Counted from the stretch's first letter, positions 19,142 through 28,436 are shown. The stretch is 64,000 nt of DNA from Coprococcus sp. (GCA_016297495.1 JAEDGN010000004.1:21496-85495), one strand, 5' to 3'. The notes: generated from the sequence alone by a model not told the origin. A program made the numbers and translations.

Positions 19142-21664
19142 TTACTCAATAGAAATTACCTTATACTCTTTATCCTCCACCGCTTTCTTCAATACATCAT
19201 CCGCAGCTGCTGCTGATAATGTAACAACTGCTGTTCCCTTTTCATGACTGACCTCTGCAGATGCCACTTCCGGCAGTGCTTCCAATGCCTTCTTAACAGC
19301 TGCCTCACAGTGTCCGCACATCATACCTTCAATTTTCATGATCTTTTTCATTGTCTGAATCTCCTTCCCGGATTTGGTTTTTATTTTTTTATCTTTTCCA
19401 GCGTCATGCATGTTGAATAAATTCAGCCGCAGCGCGTTGGTAACGACACAAAAACTTGATAAACTCATGGCTGCAGCACCAAACATTGGATTCAGCTTCC
19501 ATCCAAATACAGGTATCCATACACCCGCAGCCAGCGGAATACCAATCATATTATAGAAAAATGCCCAGAACAGGTTCTCATGGATATTTTTAAGTGTCGC
19601 ACGGCTAAGACGAATGGCCGCCGGAACATCACAGAGTCTGTTCTTCATCAGCACCACATCTGCAGCATCGATCGCCACATCCGTACCGGCACCAATGGCA
19701 ATCCCCATATCTGCCCTTGTAAGAGCCGGTGCATCATTGATCCCGTCACCGACCATGGCAACCCTGCCCTGCTGCTTCAGGGACCGGATAACCTTCTCCT
19801 TACCATCCGGCAAAACGCCCGCAATAACCTCATCTACACCCGCCTGACTGCCGATAGCTTTTGCAGTCCGTTCATTATCACCTGTCAGCATAACGACACG
19901 GATACCCATATTCTGCATTTCCTTTACAGCCTGACGACTGTCTTCCTTCATGGTATCAGCCACAGCGATCATGCCGATTAGCCAATCATCTCTGCTGAAA
20001 AACAAAGGTGTCTTTCCCTGTCCCGCCAGCTGTTCAGAGAGAAGCCTCATATGATCCGGAACCTCTGCCTGACCGCTGATAAACTGATAATTGCCGCCGG
20101 CCAGCCTACGTCCCTTCCAGACAGCTGTAAGACCATTGCCCGGCAAAGCCTCAAAATCTGATACATCCTCTGCCGTCAGTCCATCCTCCTCCGCTCTTCT
20201 TAAAATTGCACGCGCAAGCGGATGTTCACTTCTCTTTTCAAGATAATAGGCCATTCTCAGCAGTTCACCTTCTTCAGTTTCTCCCGCCGGCAGAATATCC
20301 GTCACCTCAGGTTCACCATTGGTGATCGTTCCTGTCTTGTCGAGAGCAACAATCTGCACCTTGCCTGTTTCTTCCAGGGAAACCGCTGTCTTAAAAAGAA
20401 TACCATTTTTCGCACCCATACCGTTACCGACCATAATAGCAACCGGTGTTGCCAGGCCAAGAGCGCACGGACAGCTGATCACCAGCACGGAGATTCCCCT
20501 GGCCAGGGCAAATCCCACACTTTCACCGGCAATCAGCCATACGATCATCGTCATAACTGCAATCATCATAACCGCCGGCACAAAAATACCTGAAATCCGA
20601 TCTGCCACTTTTGCAACAGGCGCCTTTGTGGCGGCCGCATCGCTGACCATCTGTATAATCTGTGAAAGTGTTGTATCCTCCCCTACACGGGTTGCTTCAC
20701 ATTTAATAAAACCGGATTGATTCAGGGTGGCCGCTGAGACAGGATCTCCCACATTCTTATCCACAGGAATACTTTCCCCTGTCAATGCCGCTTCATTGAC
20801 AGCACTGCTCCCCTCAAGGACAATACCATCAACAGGGATATTCTCACCCGGTCTGACAACAAATAGATCTCCTTTTCTCGCCTGATCAATGGGTATGACC
20901 GTCTCATGTCCTTCCCGGAGTACCGTAATCGTCTTAGGAGCCAGCTTCATCAGTCCTTTCAGCGCATCTGTCGTCTTTCCCTTGGAACGCGCCTCCAGCA
21001 TTTTACCCACAGTGATCAATGTCAATATCATTGCAGCCGATTCAAAATAAAACTCATGCATATACTGCATGACTGCTTCCATGTTTCCCTTTACCTGAGC
21101 ATCTGTCATGGCAAATAACGCATAAGTGCTGTAAACAAAGGACATACCTGAACCGAGAGCCACCAAAGTATCCATATTGGGAGCGCGATGTATCAGACTC
21201 ATAAAACCGCTGACAAAGAACTTCTGGTTAATAACCATGATAACTCCTGTCAGAAGCAGCTGCACCAGTCCCATTGCTACATGATTGTCCTCAAAAAATG
21301 CCGGCAATGGCCATCCCCACATCATATGTCCCATGGAAAAATACATAAGAACAATAAGGAAACCCAGGGATGCCAGCAAACGCCGCTTCAAAACCGGTGT
21401 CTCATAATCCTCAAGCATTGCTTCCTGCGCAGCCTTCCCCGCAGAAGATAAATGTTCTCCTGCCGTTTCCTTCAGAGAAGCCCCATATCCGGCCGCCTGT
21501 ACAGCCTCTATAATCTCCCGGGATGATGCTGTTCCTTCGACTCCCATAGAATTCGTCAGAAGACTTACTGAACAGGCCGTCACACCCTCAACCTTCGATA
21601 CGGCCTTCTCCACCCGCGCACTGCAGGCCGCACAGCTCATGCCCGTCACAATAAACTGTTTCAT
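19142..21664 (-). CDS. copA: copper-exporting P1B-type ATPase with N- and C-terminal HMA domains
   Basis: Exports Cu(I) at the cost of ATP. The 840-residue protein has an N-terminal metal-binding HMA domain (GMSCAAC, Cys 11 and 14) and eight predicted helices. It has the CPC ion-binding motif in ISCPCALG near residue 398, the phosphorylated Asp in DKTGT near 441, and the MVGDGIND hinge. After a ~25-residue Lys-rich linker comes a second HMA-like domain at the C-terminus (GMMCGHCEAAVKK near 781), like a fused CopZ chaperone. The ATG at 21662-21664 has a GGAGGATG site. It is divergent from csoR and has a copper-type operator in its promoter. Confidence 0.95.
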   Translation of the reverse strand: MKQFIVTGMSCAACSARVEKAVSKVEGVTACSVSLLTNSMGVEGTASSREIIEAVQAAGYGASLKETAGEHLSSAGKAAQEAMLEDYETPVLKRRLLASLGFLIVLMYFSMGHMMWGWPLPAFFEDNHVAMGLVQLLLTGVIMVINQKFFVSGFMSLIHRAPNMDTLVALGSGMSFVYSTYALFAMTDAQVKGNMEAVMQYMHEFYFESAAMILTLITVGKMLEARSKGKTTDALKGLMKLAPKTITVLREGHETVIPIDQARKGDLFVVRPGENIPVDGIVLEGSSAVNEAALTGESIPVDKNVGDPVSAATLNQSGFIKCEATRVGEDTTLSQIIQMVSDAAATKAPVAKVADRISGIFVPAVMMIAVMTMIVWLIAGESVGFALARGISVLVISCPCALGLATPVAIMVGNGMGAKNGILFKTAVSLEETGKVQIVALDKTGTITNGEPEVTDILPAGETEEGELLRMAYYLEKRSEHPLARAILRRAEEDGLTAEDVSDFEALPGNGLTAVWKGRRLAGGNYQFISGQAEVPDHMRLLSEQLAGQGKTPLFFSRDDWLIGMIAVADTMKEDSRQAVKEMQNMGIRVVMLTGDNERTAKAIGSQAGVDEVIAGVLPDGKEKVIRSLKQQGRVAMVGDGINDAPALTRADMGIAIGAGTDVAIDAADVVLMKNRLCDVPAAIRLSRATLKNIHENLFWAFFYNMIGIPLAAGVWIPVFGWKLNPMFGAAAMSLSSFCVVTNALRLNLFNMHDAGKDKKIKTKSGKEIQTMKKIMKIEGMMCGHCEAAVKKALEALPEVASAEVSHEKGTAVVTLSAAAADDVLKKAVEDKEYKVISIE

Positions 21665-21739
21665 TTGCCATCCTCCATTCTTCATCTATTATGATATAGC
21701 TTATCCGTAAATTTCAAGACAATACAATCATGGTATAAT

Positions 21740-21793
21740 ACCCCTCCCCCCAGGGGTCATATTCATTCTATATCTCCTATCACATAATGTCAA
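21740..21793 (-). promoter_or_regulatory. copA promoter and CsoR-type operator
   Basis: On the minus strand TTGACA (21788-21793) and TAGAAT (21765-21770) are 17 bases apart. Just downstream is a GC-rich palindrome, ACCCCT-N6-AGGGGT (21740-21757), in a position to overlap transcription initiation. The C/G-tract architecture resembles known CsoR operators. Confidence 0.8.
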
Positions 21794-21845
21794 GTCTATT
21801 AATAGGAAACTGTCTGTATTGTGCTGAGAAAGACATAGAGGCCAC

Positions 21846-21897
21846 TTGACTTTAATCAAAAAGATGCTAGAATGAAAACAACACCCCCCGCGGGTGT
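21846..21897 (+). promoter_or_regulatory. csoR promoter and second CsoR-type operator
   Basis: TTGACT (21846-21851) and TAGAAT (21868-21873) are 16 bases apart. The palindrome ACACCC-N5-GGGTGT (21881-21897) follows eight bases after the -10 box, which suggests autoregulation of csoR and the downstream SDR gene. Confidence 0.78.
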
Positions 21898-21917
21898 CAG
21901 CCGAAAGGAGGGCGCTT

Positions 21918-22178
21918 ATGAAAGCTGATAAACAGAATATTAAACGATTACTGAATACGGCCAGAGGACAGATCGATGGCCTGAATAAGATGATCGATGA
22001 GGATAAATACTGTATTGATATTTCCAATCAGATCATGGCTACGATAGCCATTTTGAAAAAAGTGAATACAGAAATTCTGGATGCCCATTTAAAATGCTGT
22101 GTACTGCATGCTGATGAAGAGGAACGGGAGACCAGGATCAATGAAATATCCGAAGTTCTGAAAAAAGCCTTAAAATAG
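21918..22178 (+). CDS. csoR: CsoR family copper-sensing repressor
   Basis: All-helical DUF156 repressor of 86 residues. The Cu(I) ligand set is intact: C32 (DKYCIDI), H57 (DAHLK) and C61, with the same spacing as in characterised CsoR proteins. Cu(I) binding should release it from the two GC-rich palindromes in the divergent region and switch on copA. The start ATG at 21918 follows AAGGAGGGCGCTT; the open frame runs 24 bases further upstream. The SDR gene begins seven bases after its stop. Confidence 0.92.
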   Translation: MKADKQNIKRLLNTARGQIDGLNKMIDEDKYCIDISNQIMATIAILKKVNTEILDAHLKCCVLHADEEERETRINEISEVLKKALK

Positions 22179-22185
22179 GAGTCCT

Positions 22186-22923
22186 ATGATGAGTAGAAAA
22201 ACAGTTTTTATTACAGGTGCCTCAAGGGGCATCGGCCGTGCAATCGCTCTTCGTTTTGCTGCTGCAGGCTATGATCTTTCCATCTGCTGTCTGAACAACA
22301 AAGCCATGCTGGACACATTAAGATCAGAAGTATGCAGTCACTATGGTGTAGACTGCCTGACCTTCACAGGTGATACCGGAGATTATCATGTCATGAAAAA
22401 TATAATAGATCAGACACTTGCCAGATACAATAAAATTGATGTACTGATCAACAACTCGGGCATCTCCTATATTGGGCTTCTGACGGATATGAGTCCGGAG
22501 GACTGGCAGCATATCGTCAATACCAACCTGACATCTGTTTTCAACTGCTGCCGTCTGGCTGTTCCCCAGATGGTTCAGCGCCAGGAAGGCAAAATCATCA
22601 ATATCTCATCTGTATGGGGCTGCTGCGGTGCCTCCTGTGAAGTTGCTTATTCTGCCACTAAGGGCGGCATGAATGCCTTTACTCAGGCCCTGGCCAGAGA
22701 ACTGGCACCCAGCAATATACAGGTCAATGCCATTGCCTGCGGTGCCATTGACACGGAAATGAACCATTTTCTCTCCGATGACGACCGTCAGTCCCTTACA
22801 GAAGAAATTCCTGCAGGACGTTTCGGGCTTCCTGATGAAGTGGCAGAGCTTGCCCTGGATCTGGCAGAAAAGCATTCTTATATGAATGGACAAATCATCC
22901 GGATGGACGGTGGCTGGACTTAA
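22186..22923 (+). CDS. SDR family oxidoreductase (FabG-like), co-operonic with csoR
   Basis: Classical short-chain dehydrogenase of 245 residues. It has the nucleotide-binding motif TGASRGIG (10-17), NNSG near residue 90, catalytic Ser in NISSVWG, YSATKGG with Tyr/Lys near 152-156, and a C-terminal GQIIRMDGGWT. The family reduces 3-oxoacyl-ACP or other carbonyls; the substrate is not predictable. It begins seven bases after csoR with an AGGAG site inside the csoR end, so it is probably transcribed from the copper-responsive promoter. Either of two adjacent ATGs could be used. Confidence 0.9.
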   Translation: MMSRKTVFITGASRGIGRAIALRFAAAGYDLSICCLNNKAMLDTLRSEVCSHYGVDCLTFTGDTGDYHVMKNIIDQTLARYNKIDVLINNSGISYIGLLTDMSPEDWQHIVNTNLTSVFNCCRLAVPQMVQRQEGKIINISSVWGCCGASCEVAYSATKGGMNAFTQALARELAPSNIQVNAIACGAIDTEMNHFLSDDDRQSLTEEIPAGRFGLPDEVAELALDLAEKHSYMNGQIIRMDGGWT

Positions 22924-22963
22924 AAAACGCTGTAAAATATCTTCTGATATTTTACAGCGTTTT
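22924..22963. terminator. bidirectional terminator
   Basis: Perfect 18-bp stem (ending GTAAAATATC / GATATTTTAC) with a TTCT loop and A/T-rich flanks. It lies between the convergent SDR and M23 hydrolase genes. Confidence 0.92.
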
Positions 22964-22979
22964 TATATAATTCATTTAA

Positions 22980-24257
22980 TTACGGGCTGACATAGTACAG
23001 CGGATTAACATAAGATCCGTTTTCCATGACGCCGAAATGCAGATGGGCACCTGTGGAAATACCTGTGGAACCAACAGCGGCGATTGTAGATCCCTGAGAT
23101 ACATAATCACCTGCGCTGACATACAATGCACTGCAGTGCTCATATACTGTAGAAAGCCCGTTGCCATGGCTGATAACTACGTAATTGCCCATAGCACTGC
23201 TGTAAGAAGCAGTTGTAACCGTTCCGCTGGCTGCTGCCCATATTGCCGATCCCTGAGAAGCAGCAATATCGATACCCTGATGGTAGGTTGATGCTCCGGC
23301 TGTCGGCGAATTCCTGTAACCAAAATAAGAAGTAATATATGTACTGCCGACTGGCCAGATCAATCCTGTGCTGGAAGATGGATATGATGGACTCTCCTCT
23401 TCATAATAACCACCGTTCCCGGAAGATGAAGAATTGCCGGACTGGTTCTTCTGAGCTTCCTCTTCTGCCCTTCTTCTGGCTTCTTCCTCAGCCCTTCTGC
23501 GGGCTGCTTCCTCAGCTGCCTTGCGTTCCTGCTCAATAATCTCAGCAAGCAGGGCATTCTCAGCATCTATCTCCTCCTGAGTTGTAACAATATCAGAGTT
23601 GACAGAATCAATATCTGCGCCGATGGCGATCAGTTCTTCCTCTTTATCAGCGACGACCTTCTCAAGTGATGCCTTCTCTAACTCATACTCTTCCTTCTGA
23701 GCTTCCTGCAGTTCCTTCTGTTCTTCCAGTTCAGCCTCATATGCCGCGATCTGATCCCGGATCTGCTGAAGATTCGTCAGAAGATTGTGATCATATTCAT
23801 TAATCTTGGAAATATATTCCTGATCATTGAGCAGAGACTTCAGATCTCCCGAACCAAGCAGCATCTGAACATAACTAACATTGCCGGCCTCATACATAGC
23901 CTTAATACGGGCCTTGAGCGCTTTATACTGCTGCTGTTCATCTTCCTTCGCCTGCTCCAGATTCTCCTGAGTCAGCGCGATCTCAGCCTCTGTCTCCTCA
24001 ATCTGAGCAGAAATCTCCTGAACCTTGCCCAGATAAACCTTAATCTTCTCATCCAGATCCTTAATATAACTCTCTGTGTCTGTTTTATTCTTCTTCAATG
24101 ATGCCAGCTGCGACTCAAGTTCACTCTGCTGGTTCTTCAGATCTTCAATCTGGCTCTGCACTTCTTCCTTCGTTGCAGCCATTGCAGGAACCGCAAGAGA
24201 AAAGCTGATCGCAGCTACCAGAACATACCTCGTCAATCTCTTTAAACCGTGTTTCAT
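22980..24257 (-). CDS. secreted coiled-coil M23 peptidoglycan hydrolase (CwlO/EnvC-like)
   Basis: Exported cell-wall enzyme of 425 residues. A signal peptide (about 1-27, ending AVPAMAA) is followed by long coiled coils (about 28-245) and a Glu/Ala/Arg-rich repeat (EEAARRRAEEEARRRAEEEA). A Ser/Gly-rich linker leads to a LytM/M23 domain with YHQGIDIA and HLHFGVM zinc ligands. In Firmicutes such proteins are activated by FtsEX, so the ftsEX pair at 16-17.7 kb is a plausible partner. The start is the ATG at 24255-24257 after AAGGAGATATTC; the frame runs 26 codons further upstream without support. Confidence 0.92.
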   Translation of the reverse strand: MKHGLKRLTRYVLVAAISFSLAVPAMAATKEEVQSQIEDLKNQQSELESQLASLKKNKTDTESYIKDLDEKIKVYLGKVQEISAQIEETEAEIALTQENLEQAKEDEQQQYKALKARIKAMYEAGNVSYVQMLLGSGDLKSLLNDQEYISKINEYDHNLLTNLQQIRDQIAAYEAELEEQKELQEAQKEEYELEKASLEKVVADKEEELIAIGADIDSVNSDIVTTQEEIDAENALLAEIIEQERKAAEEAARRRAEEEARRRAEEEAQKNQSGNSSSSGNGGYYEEESPSYPSSSTGLIWPVGSTYITSYFGYRNSPTAGASTYHQGIDIAASQGSAIWAAASGTVTTASYSSAMGNYVVISHGNGLSTVYEHCSALYVSAGDYVSQGSTIAAVGSTGISTGAHLHFGVMENGSYVNPLYYVSP

Positions 24258-24349
24258 GAATATCTCCTTCCGTAAAACGCTGTTTCTTTCATACAAATAG
24301 GGCTCGTCCGCACCCGTCTTACATTGCGCCCTCAAACCCTTCTGGCAGT

Positions 24350-24378
24350 ATTATACCAGTTTTGTATCATTATTTCAA
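24350..24378 (-). promoter_or_regulatory. promoter of the M23 hydrolase
   Basis: On the minus strand TTGAAA (24373-24378) and a perfect TATAAT (24350-24355) with 17-base spacing, about 95 bases before the start codon. Confidence 0.75.
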
Positions 24379-24463
24379 GTCTATTTCCAATTTATTTCAT
24401 ATTTATTACAGGAAATATCTGGATAACATTTTACAAGTCTTCAGACATTCATTGGCAATCGTC

Positions 24464-25510
24464 TTATTTTTTTGAATATTTTTTTATAGCATTAATTAAT
24501 GCGTCCACATTTTCCTCTTTCGTGGCCCAGCTTGTACAGAACCTGACTGCACTGTTCGTACTATCTGTTTTTTCCCAGAAAGAATAACTGTATTGATGCG
24601 AAAGCTTCTCAAGAACATCATCCGGCATAATCGGCAGCTGCTGATTGGTATTGTTCTCTGCATAAAAAGAATAGCCGCACTCCACCAGAGCCTTTTTAAG
24701 CTTCATGGCCATATCAATGGCATGCTTTGAAATCCGCCAATACAGACCATCCTCAAAAAGCACCTGAAACTGTATTCCAAGCAGACGGCCTTTAGCCAGC
24801 ATTCCGCCACGTTGTTTTATCATATAGCGAAAATCCTTTTTTATCAATGGATCCGTAATAACCACTGCCTCTCCAAACAGCGCCCCAACCTTTGTTCCGC
24901 CTATATAAAAGACATCACAAAACCGCGCAATATCCGCAAGGGTCATATCATTGTCTTCTGCCATGAGGCCGTATCCAAGTCTTGCACCATCCATAAACAG
25001 GGGCAGTCCACATTTATGACAGACCTCACTGATATCTTCCAGTTCTTTCTTATAATATATGGCTCCATTTTCTGTGGGATTGGATATATAAACCATTCCC
25101 GGCTGAACCATATGCTCCGCATTCCCGTCATTCATATGCATTTCATAAGCTTCTCTAATTTGATCTGCGCTTATCTTTCCATCATGGCCGCAGGACAATG
25201 CCAGAACCTTATGCCCGGTAGCTTCAATAGCACCGGATTCATGAACATTGATATGACCGCTGGCAGCAGCAAGGACACCCTGGTAGGGTTTAAGCACAGA
25301 ACAGATAATGGTAGTATTGGTCTGGGTTCCGCCCACAAGGAACTGCACATCAGCATCTTCCCGCTGACATGCCTGACGAATCAGTCGTCTTGCCTCATCA
25401 CAATACACATCCATTCCATAACCCGGCGTCTGATCCATATTTGTTGTCATCAGACGCTCCATAATCTTCGGATGCGCTCCCTCTGCATAATCACACTGAA
25501 ATTCTATCAT
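24464..25510 (-). CDS. ltaE: low-specificity L-threonine aldolase (PLP-dependent)
   Basis: Cleaves threonine or allo-threonine to glycine and acetaldehyde. The 348-residue protein has the fold type I aldolase pattern: HINVHESGAIEATGHKV near residue 86, FMDGARLGYGL near 172 (the Asp that contacts the PLP ring) and YIGGTKVGALFGEA near 198 with the Schiff-base Lys. Members near this branch can also act as other beta-eliminating lyases. It stands as a single gene after modC, with an AGGAGTGA ribosome binding site. Confidence 0.9.
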   Translation of the reverse strand: MIEFQCDYAEGAHPKIMERLMTTNMDQTPGYGMDVYCDEARRLIRQACQREDADVQFLVGGTQTNTTIICSVLKPYQGVLAAASGHINVHESGAIEATGHKVLALSCGHDGKISADQIREAYEMHMNDGNAEHMVQPGMVYISNPTENGAIYYKKELEDISEVCHKCGLPLFMDGARLGYGLMAEDNDMTLADIARFCDVFYIGGTKVGALFGEAVVITDPLIKKDFRYMIKQRGGMLAKGRLLGIQFQVLFEDGLYWRISKHAIDMAMKLKKALVECGYSFYAENNTNQQLPIMPDDVLEKLSHQYSYSFWEKTDSTNSAVRFCTSWATKEENVDALINAIKKYSKK

Positions 25511-25540
25511 TATTTTTCACTCCTGTTCCAATTTGTTATT

Positions 25541-25580
25541 AATAATAAAACAGTCCCAACAGATACATCTGCAGAGACTG
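25541..25580 (-). terminator. possible terminator after modC
   Basis: CAGTC/GACTG outer stem with an inner CAGA-TGTA-TCTG hairpin, followed on the minus strand by TTTTATTATT. The stem is interrupted, so the call is tentative. Confidence 0.45.
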
Positions 25581-25645
25581 CTTCATACCGCTTCAAAACC
25601 CAGTATATACCACCGAATTCTATTAAACAACCTTTTCCATTATAA

Positions 25646-26710
25646 TTATACAAGTAAAATCACACTTTCCGCCGGCAGACGAAGATAAACTTTTTCCCCC
25701 TCTACCGGCAAATAACGATTCCTGTCTCTTTCCAGACCTTCCTTGGCTGTTTTCCACCAGATACGGCCGCCGCCAGGTACTCTGAAAAAACAATACCATT
25801 CGAAAGGAAGCTCTGATATGCTTTCCACAAAAGCACTGACTACATTGAGCATATTTTCCGGTCTGTCCTTCAGAACCTCAATGTAATGAGCACGGATTCC
25901 CACAGCCCGCAGCTGTTCCGGTACAATTTTTTCAAATTTCAGTTCACAGTGCCACTCCGGCACCCTCACTCTGTATTCATCCATACGCTCTGCACGGATG
26001 ATATTTTTACATCCCGTCAGGCGGGCTGCCTCTACACACCCCGGCTGATCAAATATCTGTTTTGTCCCCCCAAACGCTTTGACCTCCCCCTGATCCAGTA
26101 CGAGCAGCTGATCGCAGAACTGATAGATCTCATCTCTGCTGTGGGACACCATCACCACATCACCATCATAATCACTTAACTGCCGGATCATATCCTCAAG
26201 CAATTGTTCCTTCAAAAAACTATCCAATGCAGAAAACGGTTCATCCAACAGGAGCAGGCCGGGACGGCTGGCAACAATACGGGCCAGAGCCACCCTTTGC
26301 TGTTGGCCTCCCGACAATTCGGAAGGCATACGGCCTCCCAGATCCTGAAGAGAAAACTGTTCCAGAAGCTGATCAATGGCTGCTTTTCTTCCCTTCCCTT
26401 TTCCCTTCATGGCAATGCCGATATTCTCTGCCACCGTCATTGTCGGAAACAGGGCATATTGCTGAAACAGATAGCCGATATGCCTGTCTCTGGTGGGAAT
26501 ATCAATACCTGCCGCACTATCATAAACCGTACGCCCATTAACAATTACTTTTCCCGCATCAGGTTTCATGAGACCGGCAATCATTTTCAATGTCATACTT
26601 TTACCCATTCCGGAGCCGCCCAGTATTCCAAGACTTCCCTCCCGATTCTCAAAAGCCACATGGAGATGAAATCCTTTAAATTTTTTCTCTAATTCAACAG
26701 ATAATGACAT
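25646..26710 (-). CDS. modC: molybdate ABC transporter ATP-binding protein
   Basis: ABC ATPase of 354 residues: Walker A GGSGMGKS, signature LSGGQQQR, Walker B LLLLDEP, and a C-terminal TOBE-like regulatory region (about 235-354) as expected for ModC/CysA-type subunits. It energises molybdate or tungstate uptake with ModAB. It ends the modABC operon, beginning one base after the modB stop. Confidence 0.92.
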   Translation of the reverse strand: MSLSVELEKKFKGFHLHVAFENREGSLGILGGSGMGKSMTLKMIAGLMKPDAGKVIVNGRTVYDSAAGIDIPTRDRHIGYLFQQYALFPTMTVAENIGIAMKGKGKGRKAAIDQLLEQFSLQDLGGRMPSELSGGQQQRVALARIVASRPGLLLLDEPFSALDSFLKEQLLEDMIRQLSDYDGDVVMVSHSRDEIYQFCDQLLVLDQGEVKAFGGTKQIFDQPGCVEAARLTGCKNIIRAERMDEYRVRVPEWHCELKFEKIVPEQLRAVGIRAHYIEVLKDRPENMLNVVSAFVESISELPFEWYCFFRVPGGGRIWWKTAKEGLERDRNRYLPVEGEKVYLRLPAESVILLV

Positions 26711-26711
26711 T

Positions 26712-27404
26712 CTACCACCTCTGAATTTTGCCGATACTACGCATGGTTATCATATTAATTGCAAAAATAAACACAAAAGCAATGGCAATCAGTACCACCA
26801 CCCAAAAAGCAGCCACATCATAATTCTGCGCACTGACTTCTGCAGCTATGGCGACAGCCATCGTCCTGGTTTTCCCCAGAATATTCCCCGCCAGCATGGA
26901 GGTCGCACCATATTCACCTAAAGCACGGGCAAAGGTCAGTATAGTTCCTGACGCAATACCCGGTCCTGCAATGGGGATAACAATCTTTCTGAAAATCGTC
27001 CACTCCGACAGTCCCAGGGTTCTTCCTGCATAAATATAGTCAACATTCACCTGTTCAAAAGCCGCCCTGGCATTACGGTACATGAGCGGAAAAGCAACCA
27101 CCGTCGCTGCCAGAACACACCCCGGCCATGACAAAACAACTTTAAACTGATAATGCTCCCACAAAAAAATTCCCAGAGGACGTTTGAGACTAAACAACAA
27201 AAGAAGCAAAAAACCTGCAACTGTCGGCGGCAGTACCAGAGGAAGATTCAAAATACCATCCAGAATACTTTTGGGCAAATGATCCAGTTTCATAGCCCAT
27301 CTGGCACAGGCGATCCCACCAAAAAAAGCAATGATCGTTGCAATTATGGCCGTCTTCAATGAAATAAATAGCGGACTCAAATCAACAGAAGTCAGAAATT
27401 CCAT
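26712..27404 (-). CDS. modB: molybdate ABC transporter permease
   Basis: Membrane subunit of 230 residues with about five helices, PLVLPPTVAGFLLL near residue 55 and the EAA-type loop (RTLGLSEWTIFRKIVIPIAGPG near 132). It pairs with ModC in the membrane. A stem-loop separates it from modA upstream. Confidence 0.93.
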   Translation of the reverse strand: MEFLTSVDLSPLFISLKTAIIATIIAFFGGIACARWAMKLDHLPKSILDGILNLPLVLPPTVAGFLLLLLFSLKRPLGIFLWEHYQFKVVLSWPGCVLAATVVAFPLMYRNARAAFEQVNVDYIYAGRTLGLSEWTIFRKIVIPIAGPGIASGTILTFARALGEYGATSMLAGNILGKTRTMAVAIAAEVSAQNYDVAAFWVVVLIAIAFVFIFAINMITMRSIGKIQRW

Positions 27405-27448
27405 AAAATCTCCCCTTTCTCTTCAGAAATAATATCCAGACAGGAAAA

Positions 27449-27476
27449 GGAGCGCAGCAAAAACCTGCAGCGCCCC
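27449..27476 (-). terminator. stem-loop between modA and modB
   Basis: GC-rich hairpin (about seven pairs including one G-T, then an inner imperfect part) followed by TTTT on the minus strand. It may lower expression of modBC relative to modA. Confidence 0.6.
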
Positions 27477-27500
27477 GTAAATGATTCTAAAACCACTATT

Positions 27501-28343
27501 TTACTGATTGACTGAAAAACCGTATTTTTCAAATACTGCAGCGGCCTCCGGTGTCATCAGATATTCAATGAATGCCTTTGCTGCTTCCACTTCAGCATCA
27601 TCTGCCTCAGCATTCTGAACCAGACCTACCGGATAGATAACCTTTGTGTTCAGAATACTGTCATCCGCTGTCGCAATAACTTCAACCTTATCTGCAACAG
27701 AAGCAGCATCTGTAGCGTAGACAACACCAACTTCGTTGCTGCCTTCGCTGACTGCAGCAAGTACAGCGCTTACATCCTCACACTCGTTGATCTCCATCGC
27801 CATCACAGCATCTGTAATGCCAAGATTCTCAAAAATCTCTCTTGCGTACTGGCCTACAGGTACTGTATCAGCTGCAAGGGCAAGATTCGCTGCATCTGTA
27901 ATATTTTCAAAACCTGTAACGGCTGTCTCGCCGCCTGCCGGTTTGATCAGCTGAACCTTGTTCTCCAGAAGTTCTGTTACATCTTCCTCATTGACGTATC
28001 CACCCTCAACAAGAGCAGTCATCTGCTTCGTTGCTGCTGAGAAGAAAATATCGCAAGCCCCGCCTTCCTCAATCTGTGTCTGCAGCTTACCTGAACTTCC
28101 TGCATTGTAGATGATGGTTACTTCCGGAGCTACCGCCGCATAATTGGCTGCAATCTCTTCCATGGCATTGCTGAGACTGGCAGCAATAAATACCTGAATA
28201 GTTGTTGCTTCTCCCGCAGCTTCTGTCTCAGCTGCAGCCTCTGTTTCCTTTACAGCTTCCGTTTCCTCGTTACTGCTTCCGCATCCGGCCAGACAGGCAA
28301 TCGCCAGGCAAAGCACCAGCAGAATACTCATCATTTTCTTCAT
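27501..28343 (-). CDS. modA: molybdate-binding lipoprotein
   Basis: Substrate-binding protein of 280 residues. The lipobox LAGCGS has its Cys near residue 20, with a Glu/Ala-rich linker after it. The ModA fold shows VFIAASLSNAMEEIAANY, YNAGSSGKLQTQIEEG and ICDIFFSA-type segments, and ends PEAAAVFEKYGF, all characteristic. It binds molybdate or tungstate. The ATG at 28341-28343 follows GGAGGAGG; the frame start five codons upstream lacks support. First gene of modABC. Confidence 0.93.
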   Translation of the reverse strand: MKKMMSILLVLCLAIACLAGCGSSNEETEAVKETEAAAETEAAGEATTIQVFIAASLSNAMEEIAANYAAVAPEVTIIYNAGSSGKLQTQIEEGGACDIFFSAATKQMTALVEGGYVNEEDVTELLENKVQLIKPAGGETAVTGFENITDAANLALAADTVPVGQYAREIFENLGITDAVMAMEINECEDVSAVLAAVSEGSNEVGVVYATDAASVADKVEVIATADDSILNTKVIYPVGLVQNAEADDAEVEAAKAFIEYLMTPEAAAVFEKYGFSVNQ

Positions 28344-28407
28344 AATGTCCTCCTCCAAATATATGTTCTGTTTTTTTAGTATCCATGAACACCTCTACAA
28401 TAACTAA

Positions 28408-28436
28408 AGGATACACAATTCACCCAAAAAAGTCAA
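28408..28436 (-). promoter_or_regulatory. modA promoter
   Basis: On the minus strand TTGACT (28431-28436) and TATCCT (28408-28413) with 17-base spacing. The long inverted repeat at 28488-28526 lies about 50 bases upstream of the -35 box. Confidence 0.7.

Noticed and set aside
24812..25645. 277-codon plus-strand open frame over the threonine aldolase
   Set aside because: Antisense shadow; the minus-strand frame has clear aldolase motifs and a ribosome binding site.
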